A DNA stretch of 64,000 bases. It comes from Selaginella tamariscina (Eukaryota; Streptophyta; Lycopodiopsida; Selaginellales; Selaginellaceae). This document shows, one piece after another, positions 13,332 to 25,445 of the stretch. The notes under the pieces were generated by a model. The model did no database searches, was not told the origin of the DNA, and saw only the letters and a list, made by a program, of their open reading frames with translations. A program made the position numbers and the translations under genes. Every line of letters starts with the position of its first letter. The stretch's first letter is position 1. The stretch spans positions 544,501 through 608,500 of the forward strand of contig PUQB01000056.1 of assembly GCA_003024785.1 (NCBI GenBank), in the 5' to 3' direction.

Positions 13332-13780
13332 CATTAAAAATAAAAATGTATGATGCGTGTGAGACACATCAAAAAAGAATTTCAAAACCATTTTCTTATA
13401 TTGTAATAAAAGAATTATAGGAGAAAAAACAAATTTTTGTTTTAAAAGGTATCACATTAATAATAGAGATTCAATCGAGTTTAAAACATGAGTTGAACTT
13501 AAGTCAATGAGTTCAAATGAATTGTCAAAGATGACGAAACTCGTGACAAACTAGCAAAGGTTCGCTGCAAACCACAAAGTCAGCACCGGACAACAATGGC
13601 AGTCAAAGATAGTCAATGAATATTCAATGATAGTAAATGACATTTCAACACTGATCAATGGAAGTACGTATGTTTCAATGCTAATCAATGTACAAGTCAA
13701 CTCTGTCAACTTGACAATCATCGAAGGTCATGTTTGAGGTTTCACCATGAACAAAAACGCTATTGTTGTGTCTATTCATG
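13332..13780. other. NLR 3' flank with dispersed 'gtcaatg' motifs
   Basis: Non-coding. From 13500 to 13720 the words 'tcaatga', 'gtcaatg' and 'atcaatg' recur about ten times at irregular spacing, suggesting a degenerate minisatellite or LTR interior. No gene seen. Confidence 0.45.
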
Positions 13781-13799
13781 AGTGCCACCGTGGGTATTC

Positions 13800-14225
13800 A
13801 AAATATTCCTCATGCAGATTTACAATGCATGAATGCAACTTTGCACCAAGGGTGTCTATTCTATTCATAGTGAGTCCCTAGATTGACTTAATTTTGGGGT
13901 TGCCTTAATTTTTCATGTTAAGGTAAGTTAAACTCACTAATATTTATGTATTGGAATGAAATTTGGTGCTAGTCCACTTTATAAACAAGAAAATAAGAGA
14001 AGAGTCACATATATTAAGTAAAATATGTAATAAAGTTTTTAGGTTTATTACTAACCTCATTATTTTTATATTGGTGCAAGCTTTAACTTGTGTTATTAAG
14101 ACATAACTACCCATTGTTATGTTGCCTCAATGTCTTCAACCTCCTCCTCCCGTCAAATTAAAAGTAGCATTCACAACTAAACAGGATATATCCGTGTCCT
14201 TGTTCAATTGTGGATGTGAGTGTGA
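13800..14225 (+). mobile_element. LTR relic of the same family as 63375-64000
   Basis: Shares ordered blocks with the LTR at the right edge: 'gttaaggtaagttaaac' (13918), 'tttggtgctagtccac' (13962, cf. 'atgccagcccac' at 63618), 'ggtgcaagctttaacttgtg' (14074), 'cctcctcctcc' (14140) and 'gatatatccgtgtcctt' (14186, cf. 'cacatctgtgtccttg' at the window end). It is AT-enriched relative to the young copy. No PBS or internal sequence is evident, so it is a solo LTR or fragment. Confidence 0.65.
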
Positions 14226-15640
14226 AATCTTGGTTAACATATTTTTTTTACCAAAGTTTTAAAGGGTTTTTACATAGGGATTCTATATTATTAAATATAT
14301 TGTTTATGAAATTATATAGAGGGTTATGTATTATTTTCTATATAATTTCATATGGAAATATAGTAAGAATATGAAATTATTAATTATATTTGTATGTTTA
14401 TATATATGTATCTATATATCATAACTTAAAATGAAAGTATTATTAATAACTTTTTGATATTATATGATTAATATTTTTTACATATGTGTATTATTAAAGC
14501 TTCAAATGATAAATTACACTAATATTAAACATAAGTTATTCAATTTTTACTATTAACCTTTCTTAAAATGAACAATAAAATATATACAATTAAAATGAAA
14601 TATACTACATCAATTTTAAATTTCACTTTCGAAACTTATGTGTGAAATTTACGATTGAGAAAGAAAAACTATGTGGGAAAGTTAAATAAAATTCTCAAAT
14701 TAGTGCCTTGGACATATCACAATTTATATGATAATTTAGTGAATTATTATAGAAAAGATAAATTCATAAGGGATTACCCTTAAAATTTTCAAAATCCACA
14801 TAAATTTAAAAAATAAGTATGATTAAATATGATTAAATAAATTATGAAATTTGCATTCGAAAATAAAATTAAGATTTGAGTTTTTAATTTAAATGATTAA
14901 GTTTAATATTTCAAATAGAAGCTAATATTGGCTTAATTTTATATTTTTAAAATATTTTATATGGGCTATTAAATTATAAAAGCAAAACCTAATTAAATAT
15001 TTAATATAAATAATTACAAGTTCAATTTTAAGTTTTAAAATGTGAAAATATTATTTCAATATTTTACATGGGCTAACAATGATTAATTAAATTATTAAAC
15101 TTACATTATAAAATCAGCATAATTTATATTTAAAACTCAAATTTTAAATATTTAATCTAAATAAGTAAATTAATGTGAAATGAGTATAACATATAGTAAC
15201 GCACATGTGCAATCGCAGCAAGAGCACTGTTTGATGCATCAACATAAATATACGTACACATATATGTGCTATGTATACAAATATTATTAAATTGACTCTT
15301 GTTTAATGTAATTATCAAACTGACCCTCTAATTTTATATAATTATTAAATTGATCTTGAATCATTAATTAACTTAATAATACACACATAATGCAATATTA
15401 TATATTTTAACATTAAATAATATATTTATTATTTGTATTATATATTTTAGTGTTAAACGCATGTGTGTTTGATTAAAAGTAAATTTGACTCAAGGCCAAT
15501 TTGATAATTAATAAAACTAATGGGTCAGTTTGATAATTTTATAAAACTAGAGGGTCAATTTGATAATTATATAAAGTTACAAATAAAACGTGTTTTAAAG
15601 TACATAATATATGTATATGTGTATGCCTTATATATATATA
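14226..15640. other. AT-rich spacer upstream of PPR gene
   Basis: More than 80% A+T by eye, with no coding frame. Short near-repeats of 'gggtcaatttgataatt' occur just before the PPR gene (15495, 15522, 15551), a small degenerate tandem array of about 29 bp. A related phrase, 'gagggtcagtttgataatt', is at 49790, so this is a dispersed AT-rich repeat. Confidence 0.6.
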
Positions 15641-15648
15641 TATATATA

Positions 15649-17889
15649 ATGTTACAGGAAAACTCCTTAGGATTTGAGAAAGAACAACTTGTTTCACAAC
15701 TGAGATCTTGCGAGGACCTCGCTCATGGCAGAAGAATACACACTCTCATCTCAAGCAGCCCACATTGTCATGACAAATACCTGTCAAATTTCCTCATTCA
15801 CATGTACGGCAACTGCGGAAGCCCGTCCGATGCACGGGCAGTCTTCGACAAAGTACTGCAACCCAATGTGTTCTCCTGGAACATGATAATACAGGCATAT
15901 GCCCGTAATGGGCATCTGGAAATGGCTCGAGAACTGTTTCAAAGGGCTCCAAAGTGGGATGTTCAAACATGGAACTCTATGGTGGCAGTGTATGCCCAGG
16001 AAGGGCATTTGCAGGAAGCCGAGGTTTTGTTTAATCAAATGCATGAGAGAAACTTAGTATCATGGAACTCACTGCTTAATGCATATGTACAGAACGGGGA
16101 AGTCGAGAAAGCAAGAGATGTTTTTGAAACTATGCCCGAGTATAACGAAATCTCTTTGAACACCATGATGACTGCATATGCCCAGAAGGGGCATATGCAA
16201 GAGGCAGAGCATTTGTTCCGGAACATGAATATTCAGAGCTCGGTCTCACTGAATATACTGATCACCGGATACGCTGATATAGGCAGCTTAACGAAGTCTA
16301 AAATGATCTTTGATAGCATGACATTTCCAAACATTGTTTCATGGAACTCGATGGTTACTGCATATGCCCAGAACGGGCATTTACGGGACGCGTTTAAGCT
16401 GTTTAGAGAAATGCCTACCCGGGACTGCTTAACGTGGACAGTCATGTTACAAGGCTTTGCACAGTATGAGGACTGGGAAGGTGTGGGATATCTCGTCTAC
16501 ATGATGCCCAAAGAGGACGTTACCTTGTGGAATGTGATACTACATGCATATGCCCAATACGGGCATGTTGATAAGTTATGGAGTGTGTTTCATAGCATGC
16601 CAGAGTGGAGCATACCATCGTGGAACTCCATCGTTATAGCGTATAGTAACACTGGGGAAGCTCATTTGGCTAAGGAAATCTTTCTGAAAATGCCCAAGCG
16701 GGACATTGTATCGTGGGCATCTTTGTTAGCGGCATATGCCCATGTAGGGGATATAGAGGAAGCCGAGCGTGTGTTTGCACGTATGCCTGAGCATAATGTT
16801 CTTTGTTGGAATGCCTTGCTACAAGCTTACGCTTACCACGGTTGCGTTCAGGAAGCTGAAGGGGTTTTTATGTCTATGTGCTGCAGGGATATAGTGTCGT
16901 TTACCTCGATGATTCAGGCATATATGCAAGCAGGTGACTTAGATGGAGCGATTGAGATATTCAAGAGAATGCCGCAGAGGGATATCGTTTCGTCCACACT
17001 TATGATCACTGTGTATGCTGAGAAAGACTTACAGTTAGCGAGGGAGCTTTTCGAGCAAATGCCAAAGAGGAACATCGTTACCTGGACAGCGATGGTGCAA
17101 GCGTATGCTGCTAAGGGGCATGTGGAGGAGGCCAAGAGTATGATGAACAAGCTCCCAAGGTGGGGGCTTCACTGTGTAACGCTCTCATGCAAGCATATGC
17201 TCAAACTGGGGATATTCATCTAGCCAGGGAGGTTTTCGATAGCATGCCGAGCAAGGACATTATTACATGGACGAGTATGGTATTCTTACATGCACAGAAC
17301 ATGGAACTCGAAGAAGCCGAGGACTTGTTTTATAAGATGCCGGAGAGGACACAGCTTCGTGGAACACATTGTTATCGGCATACTCTCGAAACGGGAAGAT
17401 AGAGAGCTTGTGTAATACATTCGAGGAGCTTCCTGAGAGAGATATCATATCTTGGAACATAGTCATCTCCGCGAATGCACACTCTGGAGATGGAGCTGAA
17501 ACAATTGAGCTGTTTAAGAGCGTCCAACTGGAAGGTTTAGACATTAATTACTTCTCGTTTACAAGTGTTTAGTTGCCTGTAGACACCTCGGTTTGCTTGA
17601 GCAAGGATGGAGGTACTTTACCTCTATGCAATATGACTATGGTTTAGTTGCGTACAGTGAACATTATAGTTCTATAGTTGATATACTCGGACGCGCCGGG
17701 GAGATTTCAAAGGCTGAGGATCTCATTAAGAACATGCCTTACGAGCCTGTTGTATATGCGTGGGGAAGTGTTCTTGGAGCTTCTGGGATTCATGGGGATT
17801 TGAGGGGCGCAAGTCGAGCTGCAGCTGAGATTTCTTTCTCTGAGCCTCTCAATGCTGTCCCGTTCCTTGTCATGAAAACTCTAATCTAG
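15649..17889 (+). CDS. PPR protein with about 18 S-type repeats, no DYW domain, three frameshifts
   Basis: Predicted organellar RNA-binding protein, intronless. I chose the ATG at 15649 (MLQENSLGFEKEQLVSQLRS), which gives the standard N-terminal block (HGRRIHTLI, YLSNFLIHMYGNCG); the open frame also runs upstream to 15520 through AT-rich sequence that is unlikely to be coding. Then come roughly 18 consecutive repeats of 31 residues, for example NVFSWNMIIQAYARNGHLEM and NIVSWNSMVTAYAQNGHLRD. The C-terminal block is EHYSSIVDILGRAGEISKAE...VVYAWGSVLGAS. A pure S-repeat array without P/L triplets is typical of lycophytes. Frame breaks at 17162-17166 (G5), 17347 (GG) and 17568 (TTT) are each repaired by one base in the homopolymer, and all downstream repeats remain intact. 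This fits consensus error and a functional gene. Confidence 0.92.
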
Positions 17890-17929
17890 ATGTATATAAG
17901 ATATAAACACTGCAGTATCATTAACTTAC

Positions 17930-18575
17930 CTATAAACAGAGGGTGGTAATGATAGAGCCAACCGCGGTAGAGAAGGTAAGAAGCAGGAATATCACATGCA
18001 GTAGCCATCTCTTAACAAACTTGGCATGGTAAGAAGTGGGAGGCTCCTGGTAAGGGACCTCAAACTCGCAGTCCATAACTGTGACCACGGTTGCCCGTAA
18101 ACTCCTTAACCTGCTTAGTTTAGCTGCAGCTAAACCGAGTGTTAGTTTGTGACAGTGTCTCTGGAACTTGAGCCCGTTGATACACCTCAGTGTTTGTGCA
18201 ATGGAGATGTATAAGATCATATGCCCTGTAAATAAGATGTGTATATACATATATGAATGTGTGTGTATATACGTACACACCCAAGAGACATAGCAAGATG
18301 GGAGACCAGGAATGCCAGCAGTTGAGGCGTGTGTTGTTTAGAATGCCAGTGAGTAGAATGGAAAGGAATATGAAGAAGTAGCTGATGAGCTTCCATATCT
18401 GCTTCTTCTGAGAGTCTATGGCCTTCTTCTTCTCCACTGTCTTCTGGAAATGGAACTGTACAATGGACTGCAGTGACTCAATTGCGGCCTCTAGAGTGGA
18501 GGATTTTAATTCAACTGTTAAGCCATTCTCTGGCGATGAAGAAACATCTAGTCCATCGGTATTTAGAGCATCCAT
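17930..18575 (-). CDS. Two-exon membrane protein of unknown function
   Basis: Exon 1 is 18575-18281 and exon 2 is 18225-17930, joined in frame across a GT-AG intron (LLG|HMILYISIAQTLRC). The product is about 196 residues: an acidic N-terminus, a basic amphipathic stretch (EKKKAIDSQKKQIWK), one transmembrane segment (LISYFFIFLSILLTGIL), a Cys/Trp-containing second hydrophobic segment, a basic loop (INGLKFQRHCHKLTLGLAAA), and a C-terminal hydrophobic segment (LLHVIFLLLTFSTAVGSIIT). Intact reading frame. I do not recognise a named family; it looks like a plant-specific membrane protein. It is divergent from CLP1, with starts 788 bp apart. Confidence 0.75.
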
Positions 18576-18639
18576 ATGTATAGAGAGTCCGAGCTTCCAT
18601 GGATCACTATGCAGTGTTTTTTCTTAATTATAATTTGTA

Positions 18640-19300
18640 ATGTATAATATTAAGATTGGAGAAAACATATGAATTAATTATACTGACGGGTCATTTCTGC
18701 AGTGAATGATGGGGAGCACTTGAGGTGACATTATGGGAATCTGTGTGTGTGTGTGCGTGTGTGCGTGTGTGCGTGCGTGTGTGAGTGTGTTAAAGTCTGA
18801 CCACACATGGAGCTTGCCTTGACTGAGTGAGACTATGTTTCTGTTCAGATAGTAGTGCCATATGGAATCCAGCTAGACACGACAGGAATATGAAGAAACG
18901 TGCAAATTGCCAATATAATAATTATAAATGTTTAATTAAAATTAAAAGAAATTTAAACCATCCAAAACGAATGTATTTAATATTTACTCGGTATAATTTT
19001 AAAAAGAATAAAATTTATTAAAATCGATTTAATAATGTTGTATGATAACAGTGAACGTCTCAATCTGGCCTCCGGTTATTTTATATTGATTTCATGCATT
19101 TGATTTTATGCTGATTATTAAATTATATATTGATTTTATGTTATATTTATATGTTTTAAACATATTACATCATGGAAGGATTATTATTTGTTATGATTAT
19201 ATTTTTTATAATTTATCAATTATATTATATTAATGTTCTTAAATCGAAGTAAAATTTAAACCATTAACATATCATCGGAACTTAAAACGTGGTTTGAAAT
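18640..19300. other. Divergent intergenic region with (GT)n
   Basis: Space between the divergent starts of the membrane protein gene and CLP1. Contains a (GT)n/(GC) run at 18742-18790 and AT-rich DNA; no gene seen. It probably holds promoters for both genes. Confidence 0.6.
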
Positions 19301-19301
19301 T

Positions 19302-19322
19302 TTAGGGTTTAGGGTTTAGGGT
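19302..19322 (+). promoter_or_regulatory. Telo-box (three TTTAGGG units) upstream of CLP1
   Basis: Three and a bit tandem TTTAGGG units sit about 40-60 bp before the CLP1 start codon. Telo-boxes (AAACCCTAA) are known promoter elements of plant genes for RNA processing and translation, which suits CLP1. The position is observed; the function is inferred. Confidence 0.65.
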
Positions 19323-19362
19323 ATTTTACACTGTGCCCTAAAACAGGGAACTAGGGCTGGAT

Positions 19363-21600
19363 ATGGCGGCAGAATCGGCAGGAAGTTCGAGCTGCAGAAG
19401 GAGAGCGAGCTGCGTGTGGAGGTAGGCGCCGATGCAGGTCTCAAAATGCAGCTCATCGCCGGAACTGCTGAGATTTTTGGTACAGAACTCCCGCCGCAGT
19501 ATTGGCTCAATTTCAATCCTTCACAGAAGTTCGCAGTAAGTGTTCATACACCAGCATTATATATGCATACACTCACACACACACAAAACAGATATATAAC
19601 CGAGCGTGCAGCTCATTGATGTAATGTAGTAATTCAATGTTTGCTTTGAATCGATTGTTAATGTATATAATCACCATTATATATATTGTATACACACACG
19701 GAGGAGAGTTCATTTCTTGTCTTATATCAAACCAGTGTTGATATCTTCTTATCAGTTATATTTAGATGACATGTACTTTATTTCCCTTTTTTTTCTTTTC
19801 CTAGGTTTTTACCTGGACTGGTGCGGTTCTGGAACTGGAAGGCGAGTCCGAAGTAGCTTATGTTGCTGATGAGGTCTTTCTCTCTCCCTCCCTCTACCTC
19901 TCCCCCCCCTCTCTCTCTCTCACACACACACACTGATTATTTGCTTTTCTTGTTACTAGACACCAATGGTGAGCTATGTCAACGTTCATGCGATACTTGA
20001 CAATAGGCGTCGAAGAGCACGTGAAGCAGCAGTTGCTCTGCCAAATGATCCTGACGAGACTCCGAATCCTCATACACAGGTTATACTCTATACATATATA
20101 CTGCTATATATTACATTACACTATTGTACTAGTATATATGGGTGTGTGATGTTGTGTATATTTACGTTCATGTATGTAGACAACACACACACATAAAATT
20201 GTTTACGCTTTCAGGGGCCGAGGGTGATGGTGGTTGGTCCAACAGACTCCGGAAAGAGCAGCTTAACGAAGATGCTTCTGGGGTGGGCAGCAAGGCAGCA
20301 ATGGAAACCAACGTTTGTTGACCTTGATATTGGACAAGGCTCCATCACAATTCCAGGTGCTATTGCAGCAACTCCCATGCAAAACCCCGTTGATCCCATC
20401 GAAGGCATCACGTTTGACGTTCCTCTAGTATATTTCTATGGTCACACGAGCCCCAGGTATGTATACATACATATTTGTATATTTATATATATGCAGTGTG
20501 CATTCTCTTATACGTATTCATAGATTTGTATCTATGTATTCACTATATGATAAACTCGTATATACTAGTATTAATGCTGGTTTTTTTCAGTATGAACGTG
20601 GATCTGTACAAGACGTTAGTCAAAGAGCTGGCCCATCAAGTGGACTTACAGTTTGCCTCATGCATAGAGACCCGGTCATCAGGGATGGTTATTAACACAA
20701 TGGGCTGGGTCGACGGCGTCGGCTACGAGGTTAGTATAGATGCACCTTTTTATATACATATATATACATCACGCACGCAGTTCCTGTGAAACTAACTTAA
20801 TCTTGTTTTTTTATTCTCCAGCTACTGCTGCAAGCAATTGAAGTATTCAATGCAAATGTCATATTGGTCTTGGGACAGGTCTATATATATATTATATAAT
20901 ATATATATATATATATAAGACACACACACACACAATTGCAGATATTTAATGGGTCTTCTTCGCAGGAGAAAGTATATAGCATGCTGCACGATCATCTCAG
21001 ATTAAAGCCTGGTGTAGATGTCGTCAAGCTTCACAAATCTGGAGGTGTCGTAGCTCGCAGCTCCAAGTACAGGCAAAGGAGTCGCTTTGCTCGGACACGG
21101 GTATGTTACATATGAATTATCTAAACATATCATACATAACCTACGAATCAAGGTGTCACATGATACTGCTTTTGCAGGATTACTTCTATGGTCGATTAAA
21201 TGAACTATCACCACATGCCTCGGTTGCAAACTTTAGTGACGTGCAAATATTAGGATTGGTGGGGGGCCTCAAGCTCCACGTTCCGCATTACCAATTGGTG
21301 CGGAACCTACAGCGGATCCTACACGGGTTCTCCTTTACCATTAACAAGGACTTAGTTCATGCCGTCCTCGGTGTTTCACATGCTAAAGAACCAGAACAAC
21401 TGCTCACAAGGTCCGTATTATGTGTACAGACATATGCTCTATACGTATAGCATGTATATATTTATACAGACAATGCATATATTATTTAAATGGTGGTATG
21501 TTCTATTTTGTTTATTGATATTTTGCTTGGTTTTACAGCAATGTAGCGGGGATTTGTATACGTGACAGAGGTAGACCTGACCAGGTAAACTAATAACCCA

Positions 21601-21636
<36 letters not shown>

Positions 21637-21846
21637 TCTCGTGTGTGTGTGCGAATATAATTGTACAAATATATGGAAGAGCAGTGTTTAATTCTCTCTC
21701 TCTCTCACACACACAAACATACAAAATATATAAATAGATCACTAATTCATCATTTTCACAGAAAGAAAATTACATATGTTGCACCATGCCCTGGTCCTCT
21801 CCCAACGAATATACTCATTGCGGGCACCTTGCTGTGGGTAGAATAG
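19363..21846 (+). CDS. CLP1: CLP1, polyribonucleotide 5'-hydroxyl kinase / pre-mRNA cleavage factor II subunit
   Basis: Clp1 is a nuclear RNA kinase and scaffold of the mRNA 3'-end cleavage machinery, also linked to tRNA splicing. Ten exons read: 19363-19535, 19805-19873, 19960-20079, 20215-20456, 20591-20729, 20822-20878, 20966-21100, 21178-21410, 21539-21584, 21763-21846. The N-terminal beta domain (KESELRVEVG, GTAEIFGTELPP, FTWTGAVLELEG) is followed by the kinase domain with Walker A GPTDSGKSSL, the Walker B region (FVDLDIGQGSITIPG) and the lid (INTMGWVDGVGYE), then the C-terminal domain (DYFYG, YVAPCPGPLP). The exon 5 junction restores a Ser codon, which supports the model. Single-base indels are needed near 19381 (GG run) and 21763-21770 (A run). 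Otherwise full length, about 430 residues. Confidence 0.95.
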
Positions 21847-22255
21847 AAAAGTTTACAGGAGGTAAATGTGTAAATTCACTATAGCAAAGTTTAGATTTTT
21901 TATTTTTTTTAAAAGTATTAAATAGTCAAACAATCATTAATATACTTGACCAACCAAACATTACACGTCAGCTTTACACCCATAAAAATTGCATGATGAA
22001 GTTTTCTATTATATTGTAGTGTGTGTTTGTTCGATTAAAACTTAATATATGCACTTTTTCAACTTAGCACTTTCGATATTACTCATTTTTAAATAGAATT
22101 TGTACGAACGAATGTTTATTAAGTCAATGTATGCTTTTGACCTTGAGTTTGATTTGTGTGTGTGCGTGTGCGTGCGTGCGTGTTTGGACCATTTCTCGTG
22201 TTACATATGCAACTAAACTGTTAGAATACTCTTTCTTGCCCTTTCAAGAAAGAAA

Positions 22256-24031
22256 ATGGTAAAGAGGATAGATTGGAAACGCTTGTTTGTTATAGTCTTA
22301 TGGGAAGGAGGCTCAAGCTACGATGCGTGGCTAAACATTGCGTCGACCAGGGTATCTATGTGTATATGTGTACGCGTGTGTATGTTATATATATATACAT
22401 AGTGTTTAATTTCGTTTGTTTTTACCTGCAGGTTGTTCAGATACTTCTTGTTCTACCACATTCATGGTCACAAGCAGGACTTCCTTCCACAATTGTCTCG
22501 CATTTCGCGTTCCTCTTCATGGGATATTGGACTGGTTTAATTATTCACATTTTATACATGAAGTATAGAGAGGCACATTTGCACTCTGATAATCGCAATA
22601 TCCAGGTACTACGCTCACTCTCTCACTCTTTGATTATGTATTAATCTTGTTAGTATTTAAGTACATTATTGATCTTGTTTTTGAAGCTTCATGAGGTGCT
22701 GGTGCCTTGATGGGCAAATGGTGGAGAATAGCATCACTGGTATTCAATGTCTTGAATCTCTTCTTTGTTTGCACGTTGAAGGTTTTCGCCTGTAGCAAGT
22801 GAGTGTGTGTGCGTGAAGAGAGAGAGAGAGAGAGTCACACACGCCTATGGTTTGATTTCAGTGTAGCATATCTTATTAATGAGAATCTACCAAGAGAACA
22901 TGGACCTTGATAATAGGAGCACTCTGTTTTCCAAGTATACTCGTACCGTCAGCACAAAACTATAGAGCATGGTCATTTATCGGAGTTATTCAACTGTATA
23001 TATTTCATGTTACCTAGCTATTGCTGCAGGAGTTCATAAACAAGTAAGTCTTTATGTAATTTAATTACTTATTATTACTTAGTTTATGTTAAATGAAGGT
23101 TTTACATGTGAGAAGGCCTCTTGCTCCTCCAAGCTCTCGAGAGTACTTCACAGCTCTTCTCTTTCATAGGACTGGGGACTGAGTTATACCAGTGTAAGTT
23201 TATATGTTATTTATATTTAACACTGTTGTCTTATTATAAATTTTAATAGTTTTATATAATACTAAATACTAATTACTCATATTTATAGGGAGATTATGGA
23301 TGCTATGTGGAAACCGAAGAGGTTTAAAACTCCTTGGTTGTACGGGACACTATACGTGGTTTTAGTAAGCTTACCAAGTGCACTATGGTGTTTTGGAGGT
23401 TTGGAGATGAAACACTCACTCATATATATGCATTAGTTTACTACCAAGTCAAAGTTTAGAGACGCTGCAGCATTCTTTTACTTTTACACCAGGTAATAAT
23501 ATAATTTAATGTAATTAACTACATTATTTAAGGCTTGATTTCTTTTGTAGTACATAGTTATGGGATATTGGCCCTCCCAGTGTACCTTATATGCGAGAAG
23601 TTATGTGGGGTGCATTCTGCGAGTTTCATCAAGAGAACACTAGTGAGGGTACCAGTTTTTATATAATTTGGCTAACTGCTTTAGCGTTCCCATTTGTTCG
23701 TTTTCTACTCCCATAGCGATATTTGGTGTTTGGTCGTTTATATACTTCCTTGCTCTGCATATATTGGTGTATTTTGGAAACAAGGTCAATCGACTTCAAA
23801 CCATGTAAGTGTGTGTGTGTGTGTGTGTACGCATGTGTATGTGTATGTAACTTATGGTTAACAGGAGGATAGCCTTTCTCTAGATTAAACTGGGAAGTGG
23901 TGTTTAGTGTTAACCTTGGAATCATACTGTGGATGCTTATTATGAATGTATTGGGACTGTGGGCAAACCTCATGAACTTTGCGAAGGGACTACAACATGG
24001 GGATCTCTTTACAAAGTGTTATCTATGCTAA
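22256..24031 (+). pseudogene. LAX: AUX1/LAX auxin influx carrier, copy 1, riddled with 1-bp indels
   Basis: AUX1/LAX proteins are plasma-membrane proton/auxin symporters of the AAAP family with about 11 membrane spans. This copy has the same eight-exon structure as the one at 37006-38739. Exons start at 22256 (VLWEGGSSYDAWLNIAST) and 22432 (HSWSQAGLPSTIV...YWTGLIIHILYMKYRE) and end at 24031 (FTKCYLC). Against copy 2 it lacks single bases near 22697, 22893, 22991, 23189, 23376, 23434, 23449, 23472, 23555, 23663, 23740 and 23873, mostly in doublets or short runs. It keeps a stretch (CFPSILVPSAQNYRAW) that copy 2 has lost to a 19-bp deletion. Either a true pseudogene or an unpolished duplicate. 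Family call is secure by order and content of AUX1 signatures. Confidence 0.9.
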
Positions 24032-24065
24032 GGCATTCTGTGTAAGTTATTTTGATATTTAAATG

Positions 24066-24067
<2 letters not shown>

Positions 24068-24114
<47 letters not shown>

Positions 24115-25440
24115 ATTACAGTTTAATGTATATTAAAACCTCATATATAGTTAGTAATATAACTTTTAAGAGTTTTCATAATTCTTTTTATGACTTAGTA
24201 TCTTGATAATCATGTACTTGCAACATAACTATAGGTAGTAAATTATTGGTGTATGGATTTTCTTTGTATAATTTAACTTATTTTGATTACTAAACAATAA
24301 ATTATAAGCTCCTTCAATCATTGGGAAGTCTTTAGTTCCTTTATTAAATTTATCTAATAAAGTATCTTGCCAACTTGTTAATATGTAAATCATTATTTAA
24401 CTTAATTATATATCTCCTTTAATTGATTGAATGTGCAATATCATCTTTTTTTGTTTACACAAGCTTAATTCTTTTATTAAATTTCTTACCAACTTGTCAA
24501 ATTTACAAATTGTTTGACTTTTATATTATAAACATTGAAAACGTGTGATGAAACGTGCGATACTTTAATCTACTCACAAGATTAAATATTAAATTAATAA
24601 TTAATCATTTTGTTTACACAAGTTTAATTCTTTTAATAAATTATAATCACAGCATTATATTTAGACATAACTCCACAGTTAGATTTATGCAACTTAAAAA
24701 TAGGGTTGTTAATAAAATTATTAATTGCACCAAACTCCTTCAGCCTTAAATAAAACATATGAAACTAATATATTCTAATATTTTTGTAATAAATGAAATT
24801 AAAAAGTGAAATAAAATTACTATATCATAATAATATTCTATATTTGCAATGTTAGTTAAAGCTGTTTATCATTTAAATAATATGAATATTATAAAAATAT
24901 ATATATATGTTTATATCCATATTAAAATATACAATTCAAATTACATATTGAAGCTTTTAATGAGCTTGTTTAAGTTTTCTATTACATTTAATGTATATAC
25001 AAGGCATAGATATACGAGTGTTTTTTTTTTATATAAAACTTTAGTTTTAATAGAATTTTGATATTAGATGCTTTTTATATATTGTTAAATCAAAAGGAAA
25101 AGTGTGAAATATATAAAAGTGTTTTAAACCTTTCCTTATTTTAATTAATTTGTAAAACGTTAATTTCTAATTTTATTAAAAGAAGTAACATATAAACGAA
25201 ATTAGGGCTTCGCCCTTTTTAGGGTTTATGAGTGCGAGGATCTACAGAGGTTTGGTTAGTATTAAGCTCGATTTTAAGCATTTTCCATAAAATTCGGCCT
25301 TAGAATTTACTAAAATTCATTAAAAAATGGGAAATTTCGATTTTAATGTATAAAACGGTAGGAAATTTCGATTTTAATATACAGAAAAATGGGATTAATT
25401 AAATAGGGGAAAATGGGCATATTTACTTAAGGGCTTATTT
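24068..25440. other. AT-rich spacer with (AT)n
   Basis: A (AT) run of about 43 bp at 24069-24111, then AT-rich DNA without a coding frame. A short GC island at 25200-25260 ('gggcttcgccctttttaggg') precedes the RING gene and may be its promoter. Confidence 0.6.
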
Positions 25441-25445
25441 GCAAA

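Noticed and set aside
22030-24031. Reading AUX1 copy 1 as several separate small genes
   Set aside because: The pieces are exons and frame fragments of one AUX1/LAX gene, as shown by alignment to copy 2.
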